Part shown: positions 1 to 7,737 of the stretch, in pieces
Layout: every line of letters starts with the position of its first letter
Position numbering within the stretch: the first letter of the stretch is position 1
NCBI GenBank assembly: GCA_900755005.1
Contig: CAAEEX010000028.1
Location: 1-29,113 of the forward strand
Direction of reading: 5' to 3'
DNA: 29,113 nt
DNA from: an uncultured Collinsella sp.
GTDB taxonomy: Bacteria > Actinomycetota > Coriobacteriia > Coriobacteriales > Coriobacteriaceae
The notes under the pieces: generated by a model
What the model was told of the DNA's origin: nothing
The model's database searches: none
Seen by the model: only the letters and a program-made list of their open reading frames with translations
Program-made: the position numbers and the translations under genes

Positions 1-375
1 CTCTCGGGCGGCGAGGCGCAGCGTGTGAAGCTCGCCAAGGAGCTTCATCGACGCCAGACGGGCAAGACGTTCTATATTTTGGACGAGCCGACGACCGGCC
101 TTCATTTTGAGGACGTCCGCCAGCTGCTCGATGTGCTGCAGCGCTTGGTCGATGCGGGCAACACGGTGCTGGTGATTGAACACAACCTTGATGTCATCAA
201 GGTTGCCGACCGCCTGATCGATATGGGCCCCGAGGGCGGTAACGGCGGCGGAACCGTCGTGGTTTCGGGCACACCGGAGCAGGTTGCGGACTGTCCGCAG
301 AGTTATACGGGCAAGTTTTTGGCGCCGTTGCTCAGGCGTGACCGGGAGCGTCAGGCTCAACTTGATGCTCAATAA
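1..375 (+). CDS. uvrA: Excinuclease ABC subunit A, C-terminal end (partial)
   Basis: This is the last 124 codons of UvrA, the damage-recognising ATPase of nucleotide excision repair, cut by the left edge of the window and open from base 1. Visible are the ABC signature LSGGEAQR in the first codons, the Walker B and D-loop stretch YILDEPTTGLH (about residues 24-34), and the switch histidine in VIEHNLDV. The closing part with DMGPEGGNGGG and GTPEQVA is typical of the second nucleotide-binding domain of UvrA. The TAA stop is at 373-375 and a hairpin follows. UvrC, which acts later in the same pathway, is encoded three genes downstream. The identification is firm; only the missing N-terminal part is unknown. 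Confidence 0.96.
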   Translation, partial: LSGGEAQRVKLAKELHRRQTGKTFYILDEPTTGLHFEDVRQLLDVLQRLVDAGNTVLVIEHNLDVIKVADRLIDMGPEGGNGGGTVVVSGTPEQVADCPQSYTGKFLAPLLRRDRERQAQLDAQ

Positions 376-395
376 ATAGGCGATTCAGTTTATGG

Positions 396-426
396 GCGCC
401 ATCGACTCCTTGTGATTCGATGGCGC
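396..426 (+). terminator. Hairpin after uvrA, probable terminator
   Basis: There is a perfect 10-bp inverted repeat (396-405 and 417-426, arm GCGCCATCGA) with an 11-nt loop, just after the uvrA stop. The T-rich tail is short (TTGCTGTG), so termination may be inefficient. Confidence 0.6.
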
Positions 427-474
427 TTGCTGTGTCGAAGTGACGTATGCAGCCGAATTGGACATATACTTAAT

Positions 475-480
475 CCTTGC
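475..480 (+). promoter_or_regulatory. Candidate -10 box for ybaK-murJ-uvrC
   Basis: TATACT lies 27 nt before the ybaK start and after the uvrA hairpin, in the right place for a promoter of the ybaK-murJ-uvrC run. I see no good -35 hexamer 16-18 nt upstream, so this is tentative. Confidence 0.35.
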
Positions 481-507
481 GTCCGAATGCGAGGGAAAGG
501 ATATGCC

Positions 508-1008
508 ATGGCAAAGGCTGTAAAGACGCCAAAAACCAATGCGATGCGCGAGCTGGAAAGCGCCGGCATTTCCTATGTTCTACATACGTACGAAGACGAT
601 GGTGATGAGTCGGCGGGCCTGGGGGTCGCGATTTCGGAGCAGCTTGGCGAGGAGCCCGGTCAAGGATTTAAGACCTTGGTCTGCGTGACGCCGTCCAACG
701 ACCACGTCGTGTGCTGCATCCCTGTTGCCGACGAGCTCGATCTAAAGTCCGCCGCGCGTGCCGCGGGGGAGAAGTCCTTGGCCATGATGCATGTGAAGGA
801 TTTGCTTGCGGCGACTGGCTACGTTCGCGGCGGCTGCAGTCCGGTCGGTATGAAAAAACGCTACCGGACGCTCATTGATGAGACATGTGTCCTTTGGGAT
901 ACCATTTTTATTTCGGGAGGCAAGCGTGGTTATCAGCTCGAGCTTGCACCTGATGATTTAATTGCATTTTGCGGGGCGACAGTTGCCGCGATTACGAGAG
1001 AGGACTGA
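508..1008 (+). CDS. ybaK: YbaK/EbsC-type Cys-tRNA(Pro) deacylase
   Basis: This is a 166-residue protein of the YbaK/ProX editing-domain family, which hydrolyses mischarged aminoacyl-tRNAs, classically Cys-tRNA(Pro), in the cytoplasm. The family pattern is visible: FKTLV around the conserved lysine (K55), CIPVADELDLK (about 70-80), and the GGCSPVGMKK motif (108-117). The length is normal for a single-domain YbaK. I chose ATG 508 because a purine-rich GAGGGAAAGG lies 7 nt upstream (491-500). An in-frame start at 412 would add 32 unrelated residues and lie inside the uvrA terminator hairpin. murJ starts 3 nt after the stop, so the two are probably cotranscribed. The exact tRNA substrate is inferred from the family. 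Confidence 0.9.
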   Translation: MAKAVKTPKTNAMRELESAGISYVLHTYEDDGDESAGLGVAISEQLGEEPGQGFKTLVCVTPSNDHVVCCIPVADELDLKSAARAAGEKSLAMMHVKDLLAATGYVRGGCSPVGMKKRYRTLIDETCVLWDTIFISGGKRGYQLELAPDDLIAFCGATVAAITRED

Positions 1009-1011
1009 GCG

Positions 1012-2694
1012 ATGCCGCAGGAAGAATTGAAGCGCGGAGCTCATTTTGCAGAAGAATCTGCGCCTCAGACACCCTCATCCGAAGCTTCTGCGTCGCGAGA
1101 TGACACTGACGACATGGGCTCGTCGGACTACTCCACGGTTGGTCGTTCCGCCGGGCTTATGACCATCCTGACCATCGTGTCTCGCGTCACCGGTTTTATC
1201 CGCACGTGGGCAATGGCGGCCGCTATCGGCATGTCGCTGCTCTCGTCTTCCTATCAGGTCGCCAACAACCTGCCCAATATGCTCTACGAACTCGTGATGG
1301 GCGGCATGCTCGTGACGGCGTTTTTGCCCGTGTACATGGGCGTGAGGCGTGAGCAGGGTCGCGAGGCCTCTAACGAGTACGTGGGCAACCTGCTCGGTAT
1401 TCTGCTATTGGTGCTGGGTGGCATTTCGTTGCTGGGGACCGTGTTCGCCCCGGGCTTTATCTGGACACAATCGTTCCTTTCGGGTGACGGCGGCAGCATG
1501 GATACCGCTGCGTTCATGTTCCGTTTCTTTGCCATCCAGATTCTGTTTTATGGTTTGGGCTCGGTGTTTTCGGGCGTTCTCAACGCACACCGCGACTACT
1601 TCTGGTCGACGTTTGCCCCGGTCCTCAACAATGTGATCGTCATTGCGAGCTTTATGGGCTTTGCGCCCGTGTCCGCACAGTTTGGCGAACGTGCCGGCAT
1701 CATCTTGATTGCGGCCGGTACGACCCTCGGTGTCTTTGTTCAGATGGCATGTCAGATCCCCGCGCTTGGCAAGCACGGCGTGCACCCCCATATCCATATC
1801 GACTTTAAGGACCCCGCACTGCGCCAGACGATTGCGCTCGGTATCCCGACGCTGCTCGCCACGGTGTGCATGTTTGTCTCGACTTCTATCACCAACGCTG
1901 CCGCGCTGGTGGTCCAGCCCGAGACCGGTCCTTCCGTCATCGCCTATGCGCGCCTGTGGTACACGCTGCCCTACGCGCTGATTGCCGCCTCGCTTTCGAC
2001 GGCGCTCTATACCGAGCTCTCTCACGACGCGCAGGAGAAGGATTACGGCAGCGTTCGCACGGGCATTTCGCGTGGCGTCGCCCAGATGCTGTTCTTCCTG
2101 ATTCCATTCGCGCTGTACCTGATTGTCTTCGCGCGTCCGCTCAACATGATCTACTGCGCTGGCAAGTTCGATGAGTCCGGTGTGGCGCTGGTGTCGGAGT
2201 TCCTTATCTACCTGGCACTTTCCCTGCCGCTCTACGGCGTGGTCGTGCTGATGCAGAAGAGCTTCTCTGCCTTGCTCGACATGAAGCCCTATAGCCGCTA
2301 TTGTCTGTATTCCGCCATCGGCCAGGCCGGCTCGGTTCTGCTGTTTGGCGTTGTGCTGGGCTTCGGTATGCCGGCAATCGCGCTTTCGTATGTCGTCGAC
2401 TACGTGATCTTGGTCGGTTGCTCGCTGTGGTGGCTGCGTCGTCGTCTGCGTGGTCTTCAGGTTAAATCTATCCTGCATGGCGGTTTCTTTGGCCTTTTGC
2501 TCGGTGGCCTGGGTGCTGCCGCAGGCGCCGGCGTCATGTGGGCGCTTGAGCACTTTGTCGGGGCACTTGGCGGCTCGATTCTGATTACTCTTGGCTACGT
2601 TTGCGTTGCGGGTGTCGTCTCGCTTGCTGTTACCTTTGGCCTTGCCGTCGTCCTTAAGATGCCCGAGGTCTCGGCGCTGATTCGTCGCAAGTAG
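1012..2694 (+). CDS. murJ: Lipid II flippase MurJ (MviN family)
   Basis: This is a 560-residue polytopic membrane protein of the MOP exporter superfamily, which flips the peptidoglycan precursor lipid II across the cytoplasmic membrane. About 45 charged, disordered-looking residues come first. The MurJ core then begins with SAGLMTILTIVSRVTGF, followed by the hallmark segment NLPNMLYELVMGGMLVTAF and GVLNAHRDYFWSTFAPVLNN. Roughly 14 hydrophobic segments run to the C-terminus. An AGAGG element precedes ATG 1012. The gene sits 3 nt after ybaK and its stop directly abuts uvrC, suggesting one transcript. Actinobacterial MurJ proteins often carry extra cytoplasmic domains; this one has none at the C-terminus and resembles the compact form. 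Confidence 0.93.
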   Translation: MPQEELKRGAHFAEESAPQTPSSEASASRDDTDDMGSSDYSTVGRSAGLMTILTIVSRVTGFIRTWAMAAAIGMSLLSSSYQVANNLPNMLYELVMGGMLVTAFLPVYMGVRREQGREASNEYVGNLLGILLLVLGGISLLGTVFAPGFIWTQSFLSGDGGSMDTAAFMFRFFAIQILFYGLGSVFSGVLNAHRDYFWSTFAPVLNNVIVIASFMGFAPVSAQFGERAGIILIAAGTTLGVFVQMACQIPALGKHGVHPHIHIDFKDPALRQTIALGIPTLLATVCMFVSTSITNAAALVVQPETGPSVIAYARLWYTLPYALIAASLSTALYTELSHDAQEKDYGSVRTGISRGVAQMLFFLIPFALYLIVFARPLNMIYCAGKFDESGVALVSEFLIYLALSLPLYGVVVLMQKSFSALLDMKPYSRYCLYSAIGQAGSVLLFGVVLGFGMPAIALSYVVDYVILVGCSLWWLRRRLRGLQVKSILHGGFFGLLLGGLGAAAGAGVMWALEHFVGALGGSILITLGYVCVAGVVSLAVTFGLAVVLKMPEVSALIRRK

Positions 2695-4641
2695 GTGCGC
2701 GTGGCCGGTCACGACAACATTCCAACGCTTGCCGAGCAGGTTTCGCGCGTTCCCACGCAGCCCGGCTGCTACCTTTGGAAAGACGCCAAGGGCGATGTCA
2801 TCTACGTGGGCAAGGCGAAAAACCTGCGCGCCCGTATGCGTCAGTACGTGACGCTGCAGGACGAGCGCCAGAAGATCCCGCTGATGATGCAGCTGGTGGC
2901 GAGCTTTGACTATATCGTGGTGGAGACCGAGCACGAGGCGTTGGTGCTCGAGCGCAATTTGATTGGTCAGTACCATCCGTACTTTAACGTCGACCTCAAG
3001 GATGACAAGAGCTACCCCTTTATCGCCATTACAAAGGGCGACCTGTATCCCGCTATCAAATACACGCGTGAGCGTCATAAGCCGGGAACGCGCTATTTTG
3101 GACCTTATACCGATAGCCGCGCGGCACGTGAGACGATAGATACGCTGCGCAAGGTTATCCCCATCTGCTCCGCATCCTGTGCGGAGTGGCGTCGTTGTCG
3201 CCGTATCGTCGAGTCCCACAAGGGCGAGGAAGACATCGTCAATATGATTTGCGCGCAAAACGGGCGCCCCTGCTTTGACTACCATGTCGGGCGTGGCCCG
3301 GGTGCGTGTGTCGGCGCGATTTCCCCGGCAGACTATGCCAAGAACGTCAAGCGTGTCGAGCGCTTTTTGTCGGGCCATCGCAAGGATGTCGTCGATGAGC
3401 TGACCTCCGAGATGACGGATGCCGCTGAGGCGCTCGACTTTGAGCGCGCGGCACGCGTCAAACGTCGTTTGGAGGTCATCAGGGGTCTGGACGATCGTCA
3501 GCAAGTCGTTTTTCCCTCCAGTGTCGATATAGATGTCATCGGTTTCTATCGCGAGGAGACCATCTCCGCCGCTTGCGTCTTCGTCGTTCGCGAGGGCCGA
3601 ACAGTTCGCACCTGCGAGTTCATTCTCGACAAGGGTCTTGATGTTGACGAGGAAGAGCTCCAGTCGGGCTTTCTTAAGCGCTATTACGACGAGACGGCTG
3701 ATATTCCAGCTGAGGTCAACCTTTCCGTCGAGCTTGAGGATGCGGAAGCGCTGGGGGAGTGGCTTGCGGGCAAGCGTGAGCGTTCCTGCCATCTCCATAG
3801 GCCGCAGCGTGGCGAAAAGCACCGTCTGCTCGATATGGCATCCAAAAATGCGCGCCATGCCCTCATGCGCTACATGATGCGAACGGGGTACGCTGACGAC
3901 CGCACCAATCAAGCGCTCCTGGAGCTCGAAAGTGCGTTGGCGCTGCCATCGCCGCCGTTGCGTATCGAGTGCTTCGATATCTCTACACTGCATGGCACCT
4001 TTACGGTCGCCTCGATGGTGGTGTTTACCAACGGGCGCGCCGACAAGAGTCAGTATCGTCGTTTTAAAATTCAGGCCGAATTGGACGAGGCAAACGACTT
4101 CGTGTCGATGTCCGAGGTTTTGGGACGACGTTATGCTCCCGAGCGCATGGCCGACGAGCGCTTTGGCTCGCGCCCCGATTTGCTCGTTGTCGATGGCGGT
4201 AAGCCGCAATTGACCGCTGCGATCAAGCAACTTGAGGCTCTTGGGCTCGATATACCAGTTTGTGGCTTGGCAAAGGCCGATGAGGAGGTTTTCGTGCCTT
4301 GGGACGAGACTCCCATCGTGCTGCCGACCGGGTCCGCGTCGCTCTATCTAATTAAACAGGTGCGCGATGAATCGCACCGTTTTGCCATCACGTTCCATCG
4401 CGAATTGCGCGATAAAGCCATGACGGTTTCGGTACTCGATGACGTTCCAGGCGTGGGACCCACCAGAAAACGTGCCCTTATGCGCCATTTTGGCTCGATG
4501 AAGCGTTTGCGCGCGGCGAGCGAGCAAGAGATCGCGGAAGTTCGAGGCATTCCTGCCGATGTCGCCAAAGCGGTTCACGAGGCGCTCGTTGCATGGAATG
4601 CCGAGCGCGCCGAGGCGGCGGCAAAGCAATCCGAAAACTAA
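2695..4641 (+). CDS. uvrC: Excinuclease ABC subunit C
   Basis: UvrC makes the 3' and 5' incisions around DNA damage after UvrA/UvrB loading. Domains in order over 648 residues are: a GIY-YIG nuclease (GCYLWKD about 24-30, VIYVGKAKNLRAR 35-47); a cysteine-rich linker (158-205); a UVR motif that contacts UvrB (about 236-262); the RNase H-like endonuclease half (IECFDIS, DLLVVDGGKPQL); and tandem helix-hairpin-helix motifs (DDVPGVGPTRKRAL onward). The linker is odd: the position of one of the four cluster cysteines known from E. coli UvrC is glycine (G201), and an insertion brings two extra cysteines. The GTG at 2695 abuts the murJ stop. GTG 2701, with AGG at 2693-2695, is an equally good or better start and changes only two residues. 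Confidence 0.95.
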   Translation: MRVAGHDNIPTLAEQVSRVPTQPGCYLWKDAKGDVIYVGKAKNLRARMRQYVTLQDERQKIPLMMQLVASFDYIVVETEHEALVLERNLIGQYHPYFNVDLKDDKSYPFIAITKGDLYPAIKYTRERHKPGTRYFGPYTDSRAARETIDTLRKVIPICSASCAEWRRCRRIVESHKGEEDIVNMICAQNGRPCFDYHVGRGPGACVGAISPADYAKNVKRVERFLSGHRKDVVDELTSEMTDAAEALDFERAARVKRRLEVIRGLDDRQQVVFPSSVDIDVIGFYREETISAACVFVVREGRTVRTCEFILDKGLDVDEEELQSGFLKRYYDETADIPAEVNLSVELEDAEALGEWLAGKRERSCHLHRPQRGEKHRLLDMASKNARHALMRYMMRTGYADDRTNQALLELESALALPSPPLRIECFDISTLHGTFTVASMVVFTNGRADKSQYRRFKIQAELDEANDFVSMSEVLGRRYAPERMADERFGSRPDLLVVDGGKPQLTAAIKQLEALGLDIPVCGLAKADEEVFVPWDETPIVLPTGSASLYLIKQVRDESHRFAITFHRELRDKAMTVSVLDDVPGVGPTRKRALMRHFGSMKRLRAASEQEIAEVRGIPADVAKAVHEALVAWNAERAEAAAKQSEN

Positions 4642-4666
4642 ACACGCCTCTAAACAACTGATATAC

Positions 4667-4689
4667 ATGATTGCGTGATTTTCAATCAT
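4667..4689 (+). terminator. Weak hairpin terminator after uvrC
   Basis: A 7-bp perfect stem (ATGATTG/CAATCAT) with a 9-nt loop is followed by TTATTT, 26 nt after the uvrC stop. The stem is AT-rich, so the strength is uncertain. Confidence 0.4.
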
Positions 4690-4806
4690 TTATTTCACGG
4701 CGATTACCAGCCGATTTCGGGTTTAATTAACGCTAAAACGTTTGACTAGCCATGGTGAACAACCCTGCTATCCTGCGGGTTGACGAAGACTGATATCTCA
4801 CCTCGT

Positions 4807-4887
4807 CGATACATACTGTCTGGCGAATCGTTTGTCAATGAATTCGGTGAACGGTAGCAAATACCGTTCAAGCGTATGTATGTATCG
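4807..4887 (+). promoter_or_regulatory. Nested inverted repeats: candidate structured mRNA leader or operator cluster
   Basis: An outer 10-bp perfect inverted repeat, CGATACATAC (4807-4816) with GTATGTATCG (4878-4887), encloses two inner ones. The first is a short CGAAT/ATTCG pair (4824-4828, 4842-4846). The second is a 9-bp perfect hairpin, TGAACGGTA/TACCGTTCA (4848-4856, 4862-4870), with loop GCAAA. As RNA this would fold into a three-way junction upstream of the binding-protein gene. As DNA the inner 9-bp dyad could be a repressor operator. Neither role is shown. Confidence 0.45.
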
Positions 4888-5006
4888 GTCGCCGAGCGCG
4901 GCACCTCAGTTGGGTTCGTCGGTAGGTAAGGTATATATCGTCCGCAAGTTGCGCGGGGGCACGTCTAGGCGCTCCCGGGTAAGATTCTCTATTGATAGGA
5001 GAAGAC

Positions 5007-6620
5007 ATGGCCATCATCAACAAGGGTATGTCCAGGCGTTCGTTCCTCGGCCTCACCGGCAGCGTCGCTGCTGTCGCAGGGCTTGGTCTCACCGGCTGCG
5101 GTGGCAGCTCTAGCGACGAGGGTTCCGCTTCCGGTTCCACCGATTCCGCCAACCGTGGCGGCGGCGTGATCACCGCTGGTTCCGCTTACGCTCCGTCCAG
5201 CTTCGATCCCGCCAGCACCGGCTCCGCTGTGGGCCTGGGTGCTAACTGGCACGTCGTCGAGGGCCTCTACGGCATCGATTACCACGACTACAGCACCTTC
5301 AAAGAGCTCGCCACCGACGATCCCAAGTCTGTGGACGACACCACTTTCGAGGTCACCATCCGCAAGGGCGCCAAGTTCTCCGATGGCACCGAGGTCACCG
5401 CTGACGATGTCGTTGCCTCCTACACCGCTTGCGCCGCTTCCGCTACCTATGCTCCGTTCTTCCAGCCCTTCGAGTCCATCGAGGCCAAGGACGCCAGCAC
5501 CGTGACGGTCAAGACCAAGGTCCCCAACTTCTCCCTGCTCAAGGATCGTCTGGCCATCGTCCGCGTTACCCCGGCCACCCAGACCGAGGAGGATCGCGCC
5601 AAGCAGCCGATCGGCTCCGGCCCCTGGATGTACGACTCTATCTCCGATACCGAGATCACCCTGGTTCCCAACCCCGAGTACAACGGTGAGTATGCTGCCG
5701 AGGATAAGAAGATCCAGTACAGCATCCTGACCGACCCCACCGCTCGCGTTACCGCTCAGCAGGAGGGCTCCACGCTCGTTATGGAGCTCGTTACCGCTGA
5801 CGCCGTCGACCAGCTCGAGAGCGCCGGCTGCAAGATCGATAACGTTCAGGGTTTCGGCACCCGCTTCATCATGTTCAACGTCGCCAAGGAGCCTTGGAAC
5901 AACGTCAAGGTCCGTCAGGCTGTCATGTATGCGCTCGACACCGAGAAGATGGTCAGCAACACCTTCGCCGGCCTTGCCACCGCTGCCAGCTGCTACCTGC
6001 CCAAGAGCTTCACCAACTATCATGAGGCTTCCACGGTGTACAAGACCGACGCCAAGAAGGCTAAGAAGCTCATCGAGGAGTCTGGCATCACCCCGGGTGC
6101 CATCACCCTGCGCACCACCGACAACGAGCAGATTAAGGGCATGGCCGCCCAGGTCAAGAATGACCTCGACGCTCTCGGCTTCGATGTGACCATCCAGACC
6201 GATACCTCGCCGGCCACCTACGCTGCCATCGACGGCGGCGAGGCCTACGATATCCTCCTTGCCCCTGGCGATCCTTCCTGCTTCGGCGCCGACCCCGACC
6301 TGCTGCTCAACTGGTGGTACGGCGACAACGTCTGGATGCAGACCCGTTGCCCGTGGAAGGAGTCCGCTGAGTGGCAGAAGCTCCACGGTCTCATGGACGA
6401 GGCTCTTGCCGCTGAGGGCGATGAGCAGCAGAAGAAGTGGAACGAGTGCTTCGACATCATTGCCGACAACGCCGTTCTGTACCCCGTTGTCCACGTCAAG
6501 ACCGTCTCCGCTTCCTGGGACGATCCGTCCACTGCGCCCAACGGCGAGGCCCTCGATGGCTTCAAGGGCATCGGCACGACGAGCATGTCCTTCAGGGGCG
6601 TTGCGACCGTCAAGGCGTAA
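5007..6620 (+). CDS. ABC transporter substrate-binding lipoprotein (SBP family 5), probably for sialic acid
   Basis: This 537-residue extracytoplasmic binding protein has the peptide/nickel-type (SBP_bac_5) fold. The N-terminus carries a twin-arginine motif, SRRSFLG (9-15), then a hydrophobic stretch and the lipobox LTGC with lipidated Cys31, so it is likely a Tat-exported lipoprotein on the outer membrane face. Family patterns include FEVTIRKGAKFSDGTEVTADDV, PWNNVKVRQAVMYALD and a C-terminal YPVVHVKTV. ATG 5007 is chosen because AGGAGAA sits just upstream; a TTG at 4992 lies before that site. Codon use is strongly biased, suggesting high expression. The substrate is inferred from context: lyase, kinase and epimerase of sialic-acid catabolism follow. 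The fold alone would equally fit a peptide. A hairpin separates it from the permease gene. Confidence 0.85.
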   Translation: MAIINKGMSRRSFLGLTGSVAAVAGLGLTGCGGSSSDEGSASGSTDSANRGGGVITAGSAYAPSSFDPASTGSAVGLGANWHVVEGLYGIDYHDYSTFKELATDDPKSVDDTTFEVTIRKGAKFSDGTEVTADDVVASYTACAASATYAPFFQPFESIEAKDASTVTVKTKVPNFSLLKDRLAIVRVTPATQTEEDRAKQPIGSGPWMYDSISDTEITLVPNPEYNGEYAAEDKKIQYSILTDPTARVTAQQEGSTLVMELVTADAVDQLESAGCKIDNVQGFGTRFIMFNVAKEPWNNVKVRQAVMYALDTEKMVSNTFAGLATAASCYLPKSFTNYHEASTVYKTDAKKAKKLIEESGITPGAITLRTTDNEQIKGMAAQVKNDLDALGFDVTIQTDTSPATYAAIDGGEAYDILLAPGDPSCFGADPDLLLNWWYGDNVWMQTRCPWKESAEWQKLHGLMDEALAAEGDEQQKKWNECFDIIADNAVLYPVVHVKTVSASWDDPSTAPNGEALDGFKGIGTTSMSFRGVATVKA

Positions 6621-6682
6621 GACTCGCTTGAGTCTGTATGCAGGATGTCGGTCGTTGGGACCGTATCCTCATAGTTGAAACA

Positions 6683-6716
6683 AAGACCCGGGCGACCTCG
6701 ATGTCGCTCGGGTCTT
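6683..6716 (+). terminator. Strong hairpin between binding-protein and permease genes
   Basis: A 14-bp stem with one G-T wobble (6683-6696, 6703-6716; arm AAGACCCGGGCGAC) carries a 6-nt loop. It is followed by GTAATGAG and not by a T-run, so it looks more like a partial terminator or an mRNA-stabilising 3' end. It could set higher expression of the binding protein relative to the membrane parts. Confidence 0.65.
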
Positions 6717-6777
6717 GTAATGAGTATCCGTACTCATATACCAGTTGGTCCTACCGACAAAAGAAAGGGGAGAGAAC

Positions 6778-7734
6778 GTGAACAACTTGCTACGTTTGAT
6801 TGGAAGGCGTCTTGTGGCGCTGCCGATCATGGCATTGGGCGTCACCGTCCTGGTGTTCTTCCTTATGTCGTTCTCCAAGACCGACCCCGCCTACACGGCG
6901 TTGGGTGACGGTGCCTCGCCCGAGGCGGTTGCCGAGTACCATGAGAAGTATGGTCTGGACGACCCCTGGCCTGTGCGCTACGTGCGCTATATGGGCGATT
7001 TGATCCATGGTGACATGGGCACCTATGGTGCTGCTCGCAACTCCGTTGCCAAGCGCATCTCCACGGCCCTGCCCGTCACGATGCAGCTGACCTTCATCGG
7101 CCTTGCCATCGGTGCGGTCGTTTCGTTTTTACTCGGCGTCATCGCGGCACTGTATCGCGACAAATGGCCGGACCAAGTGATCCGCGTCTTTTCCATCGCC
7201 GGCTTGGCAACCCCGTCGTTCTGGCTTGCCGTTCTGTTGATCCTGCTGTTCTCTTCCTACCTTAAGGTGCTTCCGGCATCGGGTGCTCTGCCTCACTTCA
7301 CCACGAATCCGGCTGGCTATCTGGGACGTATGATCATGCCCGCTATCGCCTTGGCATTTCCGCTGACGGGCCAGATGACTCGTATCGTGCGTACCGCCAT
7401 GGTCGAGGAGCTCGATAAGGATTATGTCCGTATGGCTCGCGGCGCCGGCGTTCCCGAGAAGGTCGTCGTCGGCATCAACGTTCTTCGCAATGCGCTGATC
7501 ACCCCGGTCACCACCCTCGGTCTTAAGATCGGTTACCTCATGGGCGGCGCCGTCGTCATCGAGGTTATCTTCAACCTCCCCGGCATGGGCACCGCGATTC
7601 TGCAGGGCGTTCAGGGCAACGAGGCGAACCTGGTTCAGGGCGTCGTTATCGTCGTTGCTCTTGCCTTCATCATCATCAACATCGTGGTTGACATGCTCTA
7701 CCTGCTCATCAACCCGCGCATCAGGACGGTGTAG
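6778..7734 (+). CDS. ABC transporter permease, DppB/OppB type
   Basis: This 318-residue inner-membrane permease has about six hydrophobic segments, the N-terminal RRLVALPIMALGVTVLVFFL typical of DppB/OppB proteins, and an EAA loop contacting the ATPases (KDYVRMARGAGVPEKVV, about 214-230). The closing YLLINPRIR is also standard for the family. GTG 6778 is chosen because AAAGGGGAGAG lies 5-15 nt upstream; an in-frame TTG at 6745 precedes that site and has none of its own. It lies 157 nt after the binding-protein gene and 3 nt before the fusion gene. It forms one half of the membrane channel, the other half being the N-terminal part of the next protein. Sialic acid as substrate is inferred from the locus. 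Confidence 0.88.
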   Translation: MNNLLRLIGRRLVALPIMALGVTVLVFFLMSFSKTDPAYTALGDGASPEAVAEYHEKYGLDDPWPVRYVRYMGDLIHGDMGTYGAARNSVAKRISTALPVTMQLTFIGLAIGAVVSFLLGVIAALYRDKWPDQVIRVFSIAGLATPSFWLAVLLILLFSSYLKVLPASGALPHFTTNPAGYLGRMIMPAIALAFPLTGQMTRIVRTAMVEELDKDYVRMARGAGVPEKVVVGINVLRNALITPVTTLGLKIGYLMGGAVVIEVIFNLPGMGTAILQGVQGNEANLVQGVVIVVALAFIIINIVVDMLYLLINPRIRTV

Positions 7735-7737
7735 ATT

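Larger units (their letters stand above)
4642..5006 (+). promoter_or_regulatory. AT-richer intergenic control region before the nan-type locus
   Basis: This 365-nt stretch has no credible gene. It holds a weak hairpin after uvrC (4667-4689), the core TAAAACGTTT (4734-4743) overlapping TTGACT (4742-4747), and an extended -10-like TGCTATCCT (4766-4774). Nested inverted repeats follow (4807-4887), and an AGGAGAA ribosome-binding site lies at 4997-5003. If the extended -10 is used, transcription starts near 4781 and the leader is about 225 nt long. The TTGACT to TATCCT spacing of 21 nt is too long for a standard pair, so the -10 would have to work as an extended type or with an activator. Confidence 0.5.

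Noticed and set aside
1405..4230. A very long open frame on the minus strand opposite murJ and uvrC
   Set aside because: It is a shadow of GC-rich codons on the other strand. Its protein has no recognisable family, spans two well-identified genes, and lacks a ribosome-binding site.
4832..5113. A small + strand open frame in the leader before the binding-protein gene
   Set aside because: No ribosome-binding site, arginine/serine-rich composition, and it overlaps the real gene in another frame. A leader peptide cannot be supported.
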